Source: Candidatus Fusicatenibacter intestinigallinarum
GTDB taxonomy: Bacteria; Bacillota; Clostridia; Lachnospirales; Lachnospiraceae
Assembly: GCA_019119555.1 (NCBI GenBank)
Contig: DWWU01000012.1
Coordinates: 46,964-110,963 of the forward strand
Direction: 5' to 3'
DNA length: 64,000 nt
The position numbers and the translations under genes were made by a program. The stretch's first letter is position 1, and the number at the start of each line of letters is the position of its first letter. The notes below the pieces were generated by a model that saw only the letters and a list, made by a program, of their open reading frames with translations, did no database searches and was not told where the DNA came from. Positions 50,055-59,670 of the stretch are shown piece after piece.

Positions 50055-51110
50055 TCATATACTCAACGATTTTACCAACTCGTCTGCAACCGTCCTGTAA
50101 ACGAATTCATTGTAATATTTCTGAATATTATCTTTCCCCAGAATATTTCCAGCCAGATGAAGTTTTCCATTCTTCTCAACAGCTGCAATCCCCGACCTGC
50201 AACAGGAAAACGCAACGATATTTTTCCAGAATACCGCATCTTTTCTTCCCATATCCAAAAAAGCGTTCCTGCACTCTCCGGCTACCAGAATATTCCCATC
50301 AGAAGTTAAGCCAAAAGCGTACACGCTGTCTACGGCAACCGCAGTAATATTCGACCATTTCGATACATCAGATCTTCCATCATCTTCCCTTCCCGCAAAT
50401 AATACTGTTCCCTGATGTGTCAGCGCCAATGTACAATCGCCTGCTGCAGCAATGTCAGCTACATCCTTCCATGATTTAACCGTTTCATAGATTGCCGGAT
50501 CCAACATGTTACCGGCAATGCATACAGTTCCATCATTTTTCAGCCCAACAAGATGGTAATTTCCGCTGGTCAGCTTCTCAATTCCTTCCCACTCGGATAT
50601 TTTCGGATGAAATACAGATCCGGCAAAAACAATACTTCCCTTTTGTGTCAAGCCATAGATACATCTTGGCGCGGCACAGACATGCCGAATTTCTTTCCAC
50701 TCGGATACATTCAGCTGTCCGTAAACATTTTCCCCCTCAGCAAGCACTGTACCATCCTGACGGAGGAACACCTGATTTCGCTCCGAAACACTGTACTGCC
50801 GGATTCCATCACCAACCTTCTCTTCTCCAGTTTCCATAAACAGCCGGACCGAATGACTGACCGGCGAAAGATACGCCAGTCCTTCATTCGTCAAAACAAA
50901 TATATTGCCGGATTTACATTTCGCCTGAAGATTTCTGATCAGCTGTCGTGACTTCGTCGATACTTTCTGTACCCAATCGTCAAAACTTTTCATCCCAGCA
51001 AAACATTCAATATAAGCCGCCGAAAAACCGCATCTGAGACATGCACCGGCAGAAATCACCGGTCTATCCGGCTGTGGAGCTCCGCATACAGGACAAATTT
51101 TTTTTGCCAT
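50055..51110 (-). CDS. Zinc-ribbon protein with RCC1-like beta-propeller repeats
   Basis: 351 aa. The N-terminus holds a two-CxxC zinc ribbon (CPVCGAPQ at residues 6-13, CLRCGFS near 29). From about 75 to 330 there are six or seven repeats of about 40 residues with the pattern LTxxGxVxxAG (for example LTQKGSIVFAG, LKNDGTVCIAG, LTHQGTVLFAG, LTSDGNILVAG) typical of RCC1/BLIP-II beta-propellers. Such propellers bind proteins; BLIP-II, for instance, inhibits beta-lactamase. Last gene of the chaperone operon, 24 bases after the AAA-protease gene. It may be the docking or inhibitory subunit for that protease. Confidence 0.78.
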   Translation of the reverse strand: MAKKICPVCGAPQPDRPVISAGACLRCGFSAAYIECFAGMKSFDDWVQKVSTKSRQLIRNLQAKCKSGNIFVLTNEGLAYLSPVSHSVRLFMETGEEKVGDGIRQYSVSERNQVFLRQDGTVLAEGENVYGQLNVSEWKEIRHVCAAPRCIYGLTQKGSIVFAGSVFHPKISEWEGIEKLTSGNYHLVGLKNDGTVCIAGNMLDPAIYETVKSWKDVADIAAAGDCTLALTHQGTVLFAGREDDGRSDVSKWSNITAVAVDSVYAFGLTSDGNILVAGECRNAFLDMGRKDAVFWKNIVAFSCCRSGIAAVEKNGKLHLAGNILGKDNIQKYYNEFVYRTVADELVKSLSI

Positions 51111-51134
51111 ATTGCCACCTTTCTTTACCCATTT

Positions 51135-54100
51135 TTACCTGACATATCTTTCCCAAAAATAAAATATCGGATAAAAATAATTCAATTCGTCTCGATTCCG
51201 TTCTCCCTTCGGGACAATTGATCCGGAAAAAATACCGATCATCCGTCCGTCTTCTGTTGAGATAACCGGACTTCCGGAATTTCCATGCAATCCTGTGGAA
51301 TCAATATAATACCGCGTAATCCCATTACACTCTTGGGCAGACGCTACTCTTCCACTAAAATTACTGATCTGAATACGATCCATGTCACTGCCGTTAAGCA
51401 TTCCACCCAGCGGGTACCCGAGAATGATCGTCGTTTCCGCCGAACTGATTGCTGACTCTTCCGGTCGCAGCGGCATTGGATGAAAATTCTTTCCATTCAT
51501 TTTCAAAATTGCCATATCACAGTCTCTGCATATCGGTTCGCATATTTCACACTGAAACCATCGATAATCTCCTCCCACTGCTCCTGGGCAAAAAACCCTT
51601 GCTCTGATTTCATCCATATGTTCAACCACATGAGCACAGGTAAGAATGTAACCATCCGTGGTCACAATCGTTCCCGATCCGGTACCCTGCCTCTGACCCT
51701 GTCTGTAAATTTCAAGAAGAACCACACTCTCTGATAATTGCCGACATCTCTGATCGTAATTGTCCTCTCGAATAGGAAACACTTCTTCGCGGCCGAGAAA
51801 ATTGCTCGAAATCTCGGCGTTTCTTTTCTGTATGAAAGTCATTCTGGAATACCTTCTCGGAATATCCGTCCCGGTCAGGGTACGCATTGCCTCTTCCGAC
51901 GGCTCATCCTCGCTTCCGTATTCTTCATCAATCCGGAACAATTGAGCATCGATAGAATCATGAAGAAAATTTCTGACAAACCTTGCATTTCCAAAATTCG
52001 GATCATGCTGTCTGCAGATTTCCCGGAAAATCTGCAAAGCATTCTGCTGGTATTCCCTGGTCAGAAGCAACGGATAATCGCTCCCAATCTGGGAGATCCT
52101 GTCAGCCTTCTCTGCCATCTCTCTCAAAATTGAAAGCAGCTCCTCCGGAGAATAATCCTCAAAGTAAATCATACTGTTTTCCATTCCGAACCGGCTTTTC
52201 AGTCCATCATCCATCCGAAGCATACGTAACATATCCGCCGGATATCCTGCCAGAATAATACAGGTATCTTTCATGACAGACACATCTTCCAACACAGTCA
52301 GCAGCCTCTTTACAACAATATTTCCGGCGCCCCCATACTGCAAAAACTGATGTGCCTCATCAATAAACAGGATACCGTTTCTTGCAAGTCTGATAACATC
52401 ATCAAACTGATCCGGCGCTTCGCACATCTGCCGTGCCGTGCGGATAATTACATGTCCCTGAGAAAGGGTACCGGTTGCTTTTAGAATACCGCCCATTATT
52501 TTGGCCACTGTCGTTTTTCCCGTTCCTGGATTTCCCAGGAAGCAGTAACATCCAGGTGTCACATTTCTTCCGGACATCCTGCGCATCCTGCGCTCGATTG
52601 TTTCGACCGACCGCTTCACTCCCTGAAGTCCCGTCATCATTTTCAACTCATTCAGGGCATCCTGGGCAATCACCCTGCTTGTCGTGAAATATTTCCGGTA
52701 CTTCTGCGGAAACATCTCTCTTGTGATTTCCCGACGATTGACTGTATAGGATGTTCCATCCTCCAATACCGTTTCAGAAACTGTTTTTCCATTCATATTT
52801 TTCCAATTGGTAATTAATGAATCCACCAGATGATCCACTTCTATACCATTTCCCCAGGTGCGAACCGCTTCCCCAAGACCTCCGCGGTCACTGACCCAGT
52901 TAAGAAAGAAATCTGGCAGCAGCCGTTTCACATTCATTTCGAACTTCAGGCTGTCACGTGTCTTCATATAAAACAGCTGTTCCATCTCCCCAGGCATCAG
53001 ATCCTCCAGTTCAAACACATGTGCCAACTGGCTACGCAATACAGGAAATGCTTGCAGCGTTGCTTCTATCCCTTCCTTACTATCCAGAAACACCACACAT
53101 AACTCGTCCTTATGGATATTCATTGCCCCTATGATACTCCGAAGCGCATCAGGACCATAGGAATGATCCGACGGGTCATTCTGCAACATGGAACTTGGAT
53201 ACTCCACAACCAGCGTTCCTCCCAGAGTACGTTCAATCACCTCCTGCGTCTTCAACGAGGTCTGTCCGACAAATCCTGCTTCCAAATCGCCCTTTCCGAC
53301 AAATTGTACATCGTCTCTCTCAAGAAATCCGTATTGTCTCCAGGCTGCTGCCATCGCACGGATCGCCGTGTGTCTGCCGGAACCGACGGGACCTGCAAAA
53401 GCACAGTGAAGACTGGTGCTGCTTACAGCGTCATAAAACATCTGCGGTTCATTTTTTTTCTTTTTATTTCTGACAAATCGTACAACCTCATCCTTTCCAA
53501 TCAATTCTTCCAGTAGTGTATCTGCATTGCGGGCAGCTTTCGGCTTCATACCCACAGGTCCTGCAAAGACTTCAAAAGATGCAGGAATATCTTCGGCTGT
53601 CAGTGTATGTTTCTCTTCTTCTGAAAATTCGGCAACTTTTTCCTTTGACACATATTGGGTGGGATCTCCGGTCGCTTTCCTGTTCAGCCTTGCTGTTCTT
53701 GCTTTTATCGACTCTGGCAGATAAACATCTCGAATAAATCCTCCATTGCCAAAATCCGACGGTCGTTGTTCCAAATACCTCTCCAAAGCCATTCTGGAAC
53801 GAATTAAATAGCCACAACCCGCGTCAATCCTCTCTCCTCTGGCTTGAACCATCGATTTCAGAATCTGTACTAACTCATCCGCTGTATAATCATTAAAGCG
53901 AATCCTGTTCGTCACCGGGAAACGACGCGCCAATCCCGCGTCAACCTCAAGAAAACGCCTCATAGGGGCAGGATAACCAGCGCAGATAAAACAGGTATCA
54001 GCCCGAATTTCCGGATCTTCAACAATTGGTACAAGCTCCCGTATGATTGCATGCCCTTGCTCGCCGCCCTGCTCCAACTGATGTGCCTCATCAATAAACA

Positions 54101-56228
54101 AAATACCTCCTCTGGCATTTTCCACTTCTTTCACAAGCGTTTTGGAACCGTTCAGAAGATCCGCGGCACGAACTTCCACCACATTGTTCACTTTTCTCCG
54201 AAGAATATTCATATGCCCCAGAATTTCACCGATTTTTCTGGCAACCGTTGTCTTTCCGGTTCCGGGAGGGCCAGAAAAAATGTAATTTCCGGGCACTCTA
54301 TCCGCGGCTCCCCACTGAATATTGTTTACCAGATCTCTTAAAAACACCTTCACGTTGCCAAGACCGATCATCTGATCAATCGCCTGCATTGCTTCCTCCA
54401 GGTTTTTGCTGCGAGGCGCCAAACAATGTCTTAGATTTTCCGGTATATCCACCTCTGTAAAAACCATCTTTCCGTCGGAATTTTTCTCTGCGGCGATCCG
54501 GGCGCTGCAGGCTTTCTTCATGTTAGTGAGTAAAACTTCTACCTCACCGGCATTTCTCCACTTACTCGTTCGACCGCCTACCCACGTCTCAAAAAAATCA
54601 TGTAACTTTCCTTCCAGAGAAGGGCTGATGGTAATGTCTTCCGAATCATTTCTGAGCATCAGCCGGAAAATCTGTTCTATTTCTTCCGCTGAATAATCTT
54701 CAAGGACATACTCTGTCGGAAATCTTCTCGCCAGGCCATCGTTTACCTCCAGCAGACGGTTAATACCGCTTGGATATCCCGCAATGATCACTGCGAATTG
54801 TCCCTGATAAGCTGACATATCATTTACCAGCTGATCCACTGCCTCACGTCCATGAGCCCCAGACGCCAGAGCATATGCCTCATCAATGAACAGTACGCCT
54901 CCCATTGCCTCCTGTACTCGTTCTCGTACAATTCTCGCTGTATCGCCAACATACCCTGACACCAGATCCGCACTCGAGCAGACAACTACATGCCCTTGCG
55001 GAAGCAATCCCAGCTCATAATACAACTGTCCAAACAGCTTAGCCAGCGTGGTCTTTCCGGTTCCCTGGCTTCCTACAATTCTGACATTCAGCGAATGACC
55101 AACATGCGAATCCAATCTTACCTGCGGGGCAAATCTGCTGGATTCCGTAGTCACCATACGGCGCCTCGAAGTGCTGCGCATTTGCAGCGCATACCAATTC
55201 CTGATATCCTCCTTCACACTTTCCATTCCAACCAGGCGGTTCAGTTGCTCCATAGGTGAGACATAGTTAAGCTCGCCGGTAAATTCTCTCCAATTCTCCA
55301 CAGACAGAACCGTATTCCCGTGATCAGACGAAAAGACTTCCAGTCTCGTAAACAGATTTGCCAGACTCCACTTCTGCCGTGCGCAGGAGGCAGCAAGAAT
55401 CTGTGCCAGCGCTCCGATGTCCTGCTGTCTGATTCTCAGACGGTTTTCTGCCTTCAGACGCATATAACTAAGCAGATTTCTCACCTCATACCGATTCGGT
55501 GTTCCAAGACTAATCACCCGATTCAGTGTCGGGTCATCGGTATCTATCCGCGGACGCAATGTCGTCTCCACATAAGTTGCCCACTGTCCCGTTCCATGGT
55601 TTGCGCTGTCCAGCACATTAGAGATAGAAGTATCCCGGAACAGGTAAATAACAATACTGTGGTTTCCCTGATGATATGACTGTAATTCCTCCAGCATAGA
55701 CATCTCCGGATTCTGCAAAGAATGCTGCAATGAGTTCACATTATTCAGCACCAGCGCACATCTCAGTTCCGGATTCTGCATAACCGCGATTATCTGCTGC
55801 CAGGCGGCAGGAAGTCTTCTCCCCATACGCAGCGACCCTCGCAACTCTTCCCGATGCTCCGGCGCAGGATCTGCAGGCGTCTGATTTCTCTGCCTTCTGC
55901 GCCTTCCCAAAGGTCCTGACGATTCAATATCTCTCGCAATACTGCGCTTTCCTGCTGAAATCGCCGTCCTTGGTTCATCAGAAGGACGCCTGTTATTTCT
56001 CAGGATACTGTAGGACTGTTCGTCGTAGCAGTACAAAATATTTGAAGAATCAAGAAAAAAGACCGCCTCAAATTTTTCTTTTTCCCGCAGATATCTTTGT
56101 AGTTCAAATCGGATATCTGTCAGCTGCAACATATCGTTACAGAATTGGTCGTTCGTTTTCCCGGTAACAATATAATGTCCGTTCAAACAAAGTTCCCTGT
56201 CAAAATATGAATTATTTTTACTGATCAT
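51135..56228 (-). CDS. Multi-AAA+ (CbbX/SpoVK-like) protein with C-terminal trypsin-like protease
   Basis: 1,697 aa. After a degenerate AAA-like unit (1-310) come four CbbX/SpoVK-type modules. Walker A sites are GSQGTGKTT (386-394), GPPGTGKTT (653-661), a broken GPVGSGRHT (946-954) and GNPGTGKTT (1232-1240). Walker B sites are VLFIDEAYAL, ILFIDEAHQL, LVVEYPSS (decayed) and ILFIDEAHQF. So modules 1, 2 and 4 should hydrolyse ATP; module 3 should not. Residues 1495-1697 are a trypsin-like serine protease: GSGTIVTTDGYILTCAHVV with His1533, CRDCDMAIL with Asp1571, and GLHGNSGSPV with Ser1651. The protein has no signal peptide, so the protease is cytoplasmic. I infer an ATP-gated protease effector with chaperone-type control. 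Confidence 0.85.
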   Translation of the reverse strand: MISKNNSYFDRELCLNGHYIVTGKTNDQFCNDMLQLTDIRFELQRYLREKEKFEAVFFLDSSNILYCYDEQSYSILRNNRRPSDEPRTAISAGKRSIARDIESSGPLGRRRRQRNQTPADPAPEHREELRGSLRMGRRLPAAWQQIIAVMQNPELRCALVLNNVNSLQHSLQNPEMSMLEELQSYHQGNHSIVIYLFRDTSISNVLDSANHGTGQWATYVETTLRPRIDTDDPTLNRVISLGTPNRYEVRNLLSYMRLKAENRLRIRQQDIGALAQILAASCARQKWSLANLFTRLEVFSSDHGNTVLSVENWREFTGELNYVSPMEQLNRLVGMESVKEDIRNWYALQMRSTSRRRMVTTESSRFAPQVRLDSHVGHSLNVRIVGSQGTGKTTLAKLFGQLYYELGLLPQGHVVVCSSADLVSGYVGDTARIVRERVQEAMGGVLFIDEAYALASGAHGREAVDQLVNDMSAYQGQFAVIIAGYPSGINRLLEVNDGLARRFPTEYVLEDYSAEEIEQIFRLMLRNDSEDITISPSLEGKLHDFFETWVGGRTSKWRNAGEVEVLLTNMKKACSARIAAEKNSDGKMVFTEVDIPENLRHCLAPRSKNLEEAMQAIDQMIGLGNVKVFLRDLVNNIQWGAADRVPGNYIFSGPPGTGKTTVARKIGEILGHMNILRRKVNNVVEVRAADLLNGSKTLVKEVENARGGILFIDEAHQLEQGGEQGHAIIRELVPIVEDPEIRADTCFICAGYPAPMRRFLEVDAGLARRFPVTNRIRFNDYTADELVQILKSMVQARGERIDAGCGYLIRSRMALERYLEQRPSDFGNGGFIRDVYLPESIKARTARLNRKATGDPTQYVSKEKVAEFSEEEKHTLTAEDIPASFEVFAGPVGMKPKAARNADTLLEELIGKDEVVRFVRNKKKKNEPQMFYDAVSSTSLHCAFAGPVGSGRHTAIRAMAAAWRQYGFLERDDVQFVGKGDLEAGFVGQTSLKTQEVIERTLGGTLVVEYPSSMLQNDPSDHSYGPDALRSIIGAMNIHKDELCVVFLDSKEGIEATLQAFPVLRSQLAHVFELEDLMPGEMEQLFYMKTRDSLKFEMNVKRLLPDFFLNWVSDRGGLGEAVRTWGNGIEVDHLVDSLITNWKNMNGKTVSETVLEDGTSYTVNRREITREMFPQKYRKYFTTSRVIAQDALNELKMMTGLQGVKRSVETIERRMRRMSGRNVTPGCYCFLGNPGTGKTTVAKIMGGILKATGTLSQGHVIIRTARQMCEAPDQFDDVIRLARNGILFIDEAHQFLQYGGAGNIVVKRLLTVLEDVSVMKDTCIILAGYPADMLRMLRMDDGLKSRFGMENSMIYFEDYSPEELLSILREMAEKADRISQIGSDYPLLLTREYQQNALQIFREICRQHDPNFGNARFVRNFLHDSIDAQLFRIDEEYGSEDEPSEEAMRTLTGTDIPRRYSRMTFIQKRNAEISSNFLGREEVFPIREDNYDQRCRQLSESVVLLEIYRQGQRQGTGSGTIVTTDGYILTCAHVVEHMDEIRARVFCPGAVGGDYRWFQCEICEPICRDCDMAILKMNGKNFHPMPLRPEESAISSAETTIILGYPLGGMLNGSDMDRIQISNFSGRVASAQECNGITRYYIDSTGLHGNSGSPVISTEDGRMIGIFSGSIVPKGERNRDELNYFYPIFYFWERYVR

Positions 56229-56285
56229 AAAAGGACTCCTGCTTTATTTCAGCGACAACCCACCACTCTTCGCTGACGCTGGTTG

Positions 56286-57821
56286 TCAGTGGCTTGCCTG
56301 TAACGTATGGTGAACCGGCTTGGGAATCTGCGGAGCTTTCTCCTTTTCCCAGGCCTGCATATCGGCACACTGAATTCTATCAGACGGCCTTTTTTCAAAT
56401 CCGGCTTCCGTCTGAACCGGAGACTGTTCAAATCCCAGTTCACCAAGTGCCTCAAGGGCATCCAGCGCGACGCTGTCACCATCCTCCTCGTTGCTTGTAC
56501 CATAGTTCAGAATATCAGATTCCAGATGGTTAACAATTCTTCCCTGTCCGTCTCTCTCCGGAATCTGTGTTACTACCATCTCAAAACCGGTGGCCGGATT
56601 CTTTAAATGTAATCTGTGTGCAGCCCTCTGATCTTCGCCATTGTATCCGTATCCGACTACCTGCAGTCCCAAAATCTGTTCCATACTTTCAGAGATATCC
56701 GCCGCAATATCTGCTCTGTCCTGACTTCCATAGAATGCTTCTGCTGCGAACACAGTTGTATCTTCTATTTCCCGACTGGCCTGCAGGCCTGCCGCCTGAA
56801 TATTATCCAATTGGTGAATGTTCAGGTCTTCTGCTGACTCAAGACTCCCTTCCAGAGCACGGATACGTGCTGCGATCCTCCCCAGATCTCTGTCTGACCA
56901 GTAATCTACATCGACAGAAGCGGCGCCATATTCATCTGAGATATCAAGTCTGCGGCTTGCCTCTGCCTGTGCAGCCGCTGCGTTTACAACTTGTCTTGCT
57001 GCCTGATATCTGAGATTCCACTCCTGTTCCGCCTGCATAACCTCCTGATGCAGCTGAAGCGAAGCTGCTGCCGCCTGACGTGCCGTAAGTCTCGCAGTCG
57101 CCGCAACACCGCTATGCATTCTGCCAGCCTCTTCAATATCGTGTGCAGCCTGTCGGATCATCTCCCGTACCGGTTTCAGACGTCCTGGAAGCAGAAGCTC
57201 CGGACGATAATTATTTTCTGTATCGTCCGCCAACTCCCGGGCAATGCGGAGATACTCTTCTGCCATCTCGCAGAGGATCTCCTCGTCCTTGGCAGCCGCC
57301 TGAATCGTCGATTCAATCTCATCCATTCTCTCCTTTACACTGACAACTTCCCGGTTCATTTCCTGAATCTCTTCTTCAATCCGACGATTATTCTGATTCA
57401 TAGCCTCTTCAATCCGACGATTATTGGATTCAATTGCATCCGCTAAATCTGTTCTTGTCCTGGCAAGATCGCTCTGAAAATTTTCACGCATAGCTGCAAT
57501 ATTCTCTTCATTTCTACGTGCGATTGCCTGGATCCTGGCATTGGATTCCTCTATAGTCTCCAGTAAACGCTCTCTGACCTGATGTACCTCTTTCCTGGAT
57601 GCTTCTTCTTTCGCTGTCAACTGCCGACGAAGATTAGCGATATTCTGATCCATAGCACTAATTCTATCCTGATAAGTGCGCAAAGCTGCCGCATTCCGAT
57701 CCTTCAGCAAATTCAGCGCCCGGAGACACGCTCCGAGGCTTGAGGCTTTTGCTGCCTGTTCTCTCAGTTTTCTCAGTTCACTGCTTGATATCCTTGTATA
57801 TGTTGTCTTTCTTCCACTCAT
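56286..57821 (-). CDS. Coiled-coil protein of the chaperone/protease operon (511 aa)
   Basis: N-terminal residues 10-210 are long heptad-type helices (RRQLTAKEEASRKEVHQV, NNRRIEEEIQEMNREV), with two near-identical NNRRIEEAMNQ/NNRRIEEEIQ segments. A helical Ala/Gln-rich middle follows, and a small beta-type domain around 400-450 (QVVGYGYNGEDQRA, FEMVVTQIPERDG). The last 70 residues are polar and disordered. No signal peptide or membrane segment. It starts five bases after the radical SAM gene. Probably a structural or scaffold protein of the complex. Family unknown. Confidence 0.7.
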   Translation of the reverse strand: MSGRKTTYTRISSSELRKLREQAAKASSLGACLRALNLLKDRNAAALRTYQDRISAMDQNIANLRRQLTAKEEASRKEVHQVRERLLETIEESNARIQAIARRNEENIAAMRENFQSDLARTRTDLADAIESNNRRIEEAMNQNNRRIEEEIQEMNREVVSVKERMDEIESTIQAAAKDEEILCEMAEEYLRIARELADDTENNYRPELLLPGRLKPVREMIRQAAHDIEEAGRMHSGVAATARLTARQAAAASLQLHQEVMQAEQEWNLRYQAARQVVNAAAAQAEASRRLDISDEYGAASVDVDYWSDRDLGRIAARIRALEGSLESAEDLNIHQLDNIQAAGLQASREIEDTTVFAAEAFYGSQDRADIAADISESMEQILGLQVVGYGYNGEDQRAAHRLHLKNPATGFEMVVTQIPERDGQGRIVNHLESDILNYGTSNEEDGDSVALDALEALGELGFEQSPVQTEAGFEKRPSDRIQCADMQAWEKEKAPQIPKPVHHTLQASH

Positions 57822-57826
57822 ATTAC

Positions 57827-58402
57827 CTACTCCTTCCTGTTGCTGATTGTTTTTGGAATTCCGATTTCATGAAGCTCTATGCCATGATAAAAAACCTCTG
57901 TCTCTCTTTCCTTTGTACCATATTCAGAAACATAATCCCTGTACTTATCTGTAAGAATCCATACTCGCTGATTGGAAGACCCTCTGAGGCTTTTTCCATC
58001 ATCCAGTTCCCTGATATATTCGCCGTCTATCAGAAGATCTATTTTTTTCAGAAAATCGGCAGCTCTATCGTCTGCTTGCAGTTCTTCCATTCGATATCCT
58101 GTATACACAATTACTCCCATCGGACGAATCTCCCGAATTTGTGTCACCAGCGATCCAAGTTCTTCCGCCTGCAGAAACGGCTCTCCTCCACTGATTGTCA
58201 GACCATCTGCATCTGACAGTGCGATTTCCATCGCCAGAGCCCCGATACTGATTTTTGTTCCATCCTCCATGCGGTGGGAAGATGCCGCCACGCATCCTTT
58301 GCAGTTTTTTTTGCATCCCTGAACCCAAAGAACATATCGATTCCCTGGTCCAAGCACGCGTACGGACGGCTCTTTCATATAAACATATAGATAATCTTTC
58401 AT
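57827..58402 (-). CDS. Radical SAM activating enzyme (NrdG/PflA-like)
   Basis: 191 aa; the ATG at 58402 overlaps the upstream stop as ATGA. The radical SAM cluster motif is WVQGCKKNCKGC (Cys30, Cys34, Cys37), followed by GLTISGGEPF (68-77) and the VIVYTGY strand. This is the compact single-domain form used to install glycyl radicals on ribonucleotide reductase or pyruvate formate-lyase type enzymes. No glycyl-radical enzyme is in the window. Placed between two coiled-coil genes of a chaperone operon, it may modify one of its partners. Confidence 0.85.
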   Translation of the reverse strand: MKDYLYVYMKEPSVRVLGPGNRYVLWVQGCKKNCKGCVAASSHRMEDGTKISIGALAMEIALSDADGLTISGGEPFLQAEELGSLVTQIREIRPMGVIVYTGYRMEELQADDRAADFLKKIDLLIDGEYIRELDDGKSLRGSSNQRVWILTDKYRDYVSEYGTKERETEVFYHGIELHEIGIPKTISNRKE

Positions 58403-59658
58403 AAGCGTGTTCTCATCTCTAATGCTTTCTGATCTGCACGCACCGCTGCCACACATTTTTCCAGAATACCATCCAGCTGATTCAGATCATGCTGCACCTG
58501 ATTCAGTAGCTCTCTGACAGTATCTGTCTGTCCCGGATCCAATGTTTCCTGAAGCTGAACAGCCTCTGGTTGTTTCAGATTGTTCATCATCGTCTCCAAC
58601 GGCGTACAGTCCGCATCAAACCAATCTCTGTATTCTTTCCTTAACCTGTTGCATTCCTCTACTCTTTCGGAAAGATACTCTGCTTTGTTCTTAACTTTCA
58701 CAAGTCTCTCTCTGTGTTCTCCGACAATACCGTCCAGTCCATTCAATGCCCGTTCTATTATCTCCAGAACATTTGTAGAAAGTGTCTGTTTCTGCGTGTC
58801 ATACTGAGTCTTCTGCTGTTCCAGCGCCTTTGCACGTTCTTCGAGCATAGCACAATCCGTCTGCAGTTTCTCCACCATCGGCATCAGCTCGTCTATTTTT
58901 TTCTGAAGCTCCTGCTGCTGTTTCTGATTACAGTTTTCCTGGGCGCCCTGAAGTTTCCGAAGAAGCTCACTGCGTGTTTCAAATTCCTGAAGAAGCATTT
59001 TGTTCCTTTCCGGCTGCTCATGAATGGCGATATTGACTCTCTCAATCTCATTTTCAATATTCTCACTCTCTTTTTTCAGTCGTTCCTCATGCTTCATCAG
59101 AGTATCCATCTCATGCTTTCTCTCCGATATAGTCGCCAGAAGTTCCGTGTTCTCCTCTTTCTGCCTCTCAAGTTTCTCATCACTGTATTCTTTTTCCATA
59201 GAAATCAGTGCCTGTCGATTACGCTGAAGTTCTTCCATTCCGGCACGTTTTTTCGCGACAACTTCTTCCAGTTCCTCATTTTCACGGGCCACTTTTTCCA
59301 GTCTTTGTTTCAGTTCGTCCGATTCCTGTCGTGCGGCGGCAGCCCTCTTCTGTTCCTTTTTCAGCTGTTCTATCGTTGCCTGTTCGGTCTCACGAATCTT
59401 CTGCGCTACCGGAGACTGTGCGGACGACTCGAAAAAAGCGGTAATATACGAACTCATAGCCAGATAAGCGGCATACAGATTTCCAAATTCATCCTCAGAC
59501 CAATCTATGGATATCGAAGTGGAAACACTTCTCAAAAGAGCATTGCATACTGCTGCTACTGATAAAGCGAGTTGTTTGTCATCCATATGAACGACTGAAT
59601 CTGCCTGCATCTGCAGCTGCCTTCTCAAGTTTTTCTTTTCTCTTTCATCCATCCTCAT
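58399..59658 (-). CDS. Long coiled-coil protein (419 aa)
   Basis: A short globular N-terminus (20-90: ALSVAAVCNALLRSVSTSIS, SEDEFGNLYAAYLAMSSY) is followed by nearly continuous heptad coiled coil from about 95 to 330 (for example AARQESDELKQRLEKVAREN), then a helical C-terminus. It resembles filament or SMC-like arms but has no ATPase heads. It starts 12 bases after the degenerate Hsp70-like stop and overlaps the radical SAM start by four bases. Met3 with AGAGG upstream is an alternative start. Function unknown. Confidence 0.72.
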   Translation of the reverse strand: MRMDEREKKNLRRQLQMQADSVVHMDDKQLALSVAAVCNALLRSVSTSISIDWSEDEFGNLYAAYLAMSSYITAFFESSAQSPVAQKIRETEQATIEQLKKEQKRAAAARQESDELKQRLEKVARENEELEEVVAKKRAGMEELQRNRQALISMEKEYSDEKLERQKEENTELLATISERKHEMDTLMKHEERLKKESENIENEIERVNIAIHEQPERNKMLLQEFETRSELLRKLQGAQENCNQKQQQELQKKIDELMPMVEKLQTDCAMLEERAKALEQQKTQYDTQKQTLSTNVLEIIERALNGLDGIVGEHRERLVKVKNKAEYLSERVEECNRLRKEYRDWFDADCTPLETMMNNLKQPEAVQLQETLDPGQTDTVRELLNQVQHDLNQLDGILEKCVAAVRADQKALEMRTRL

Positions 59659-59670
59659 ACCTCTTCGCTT

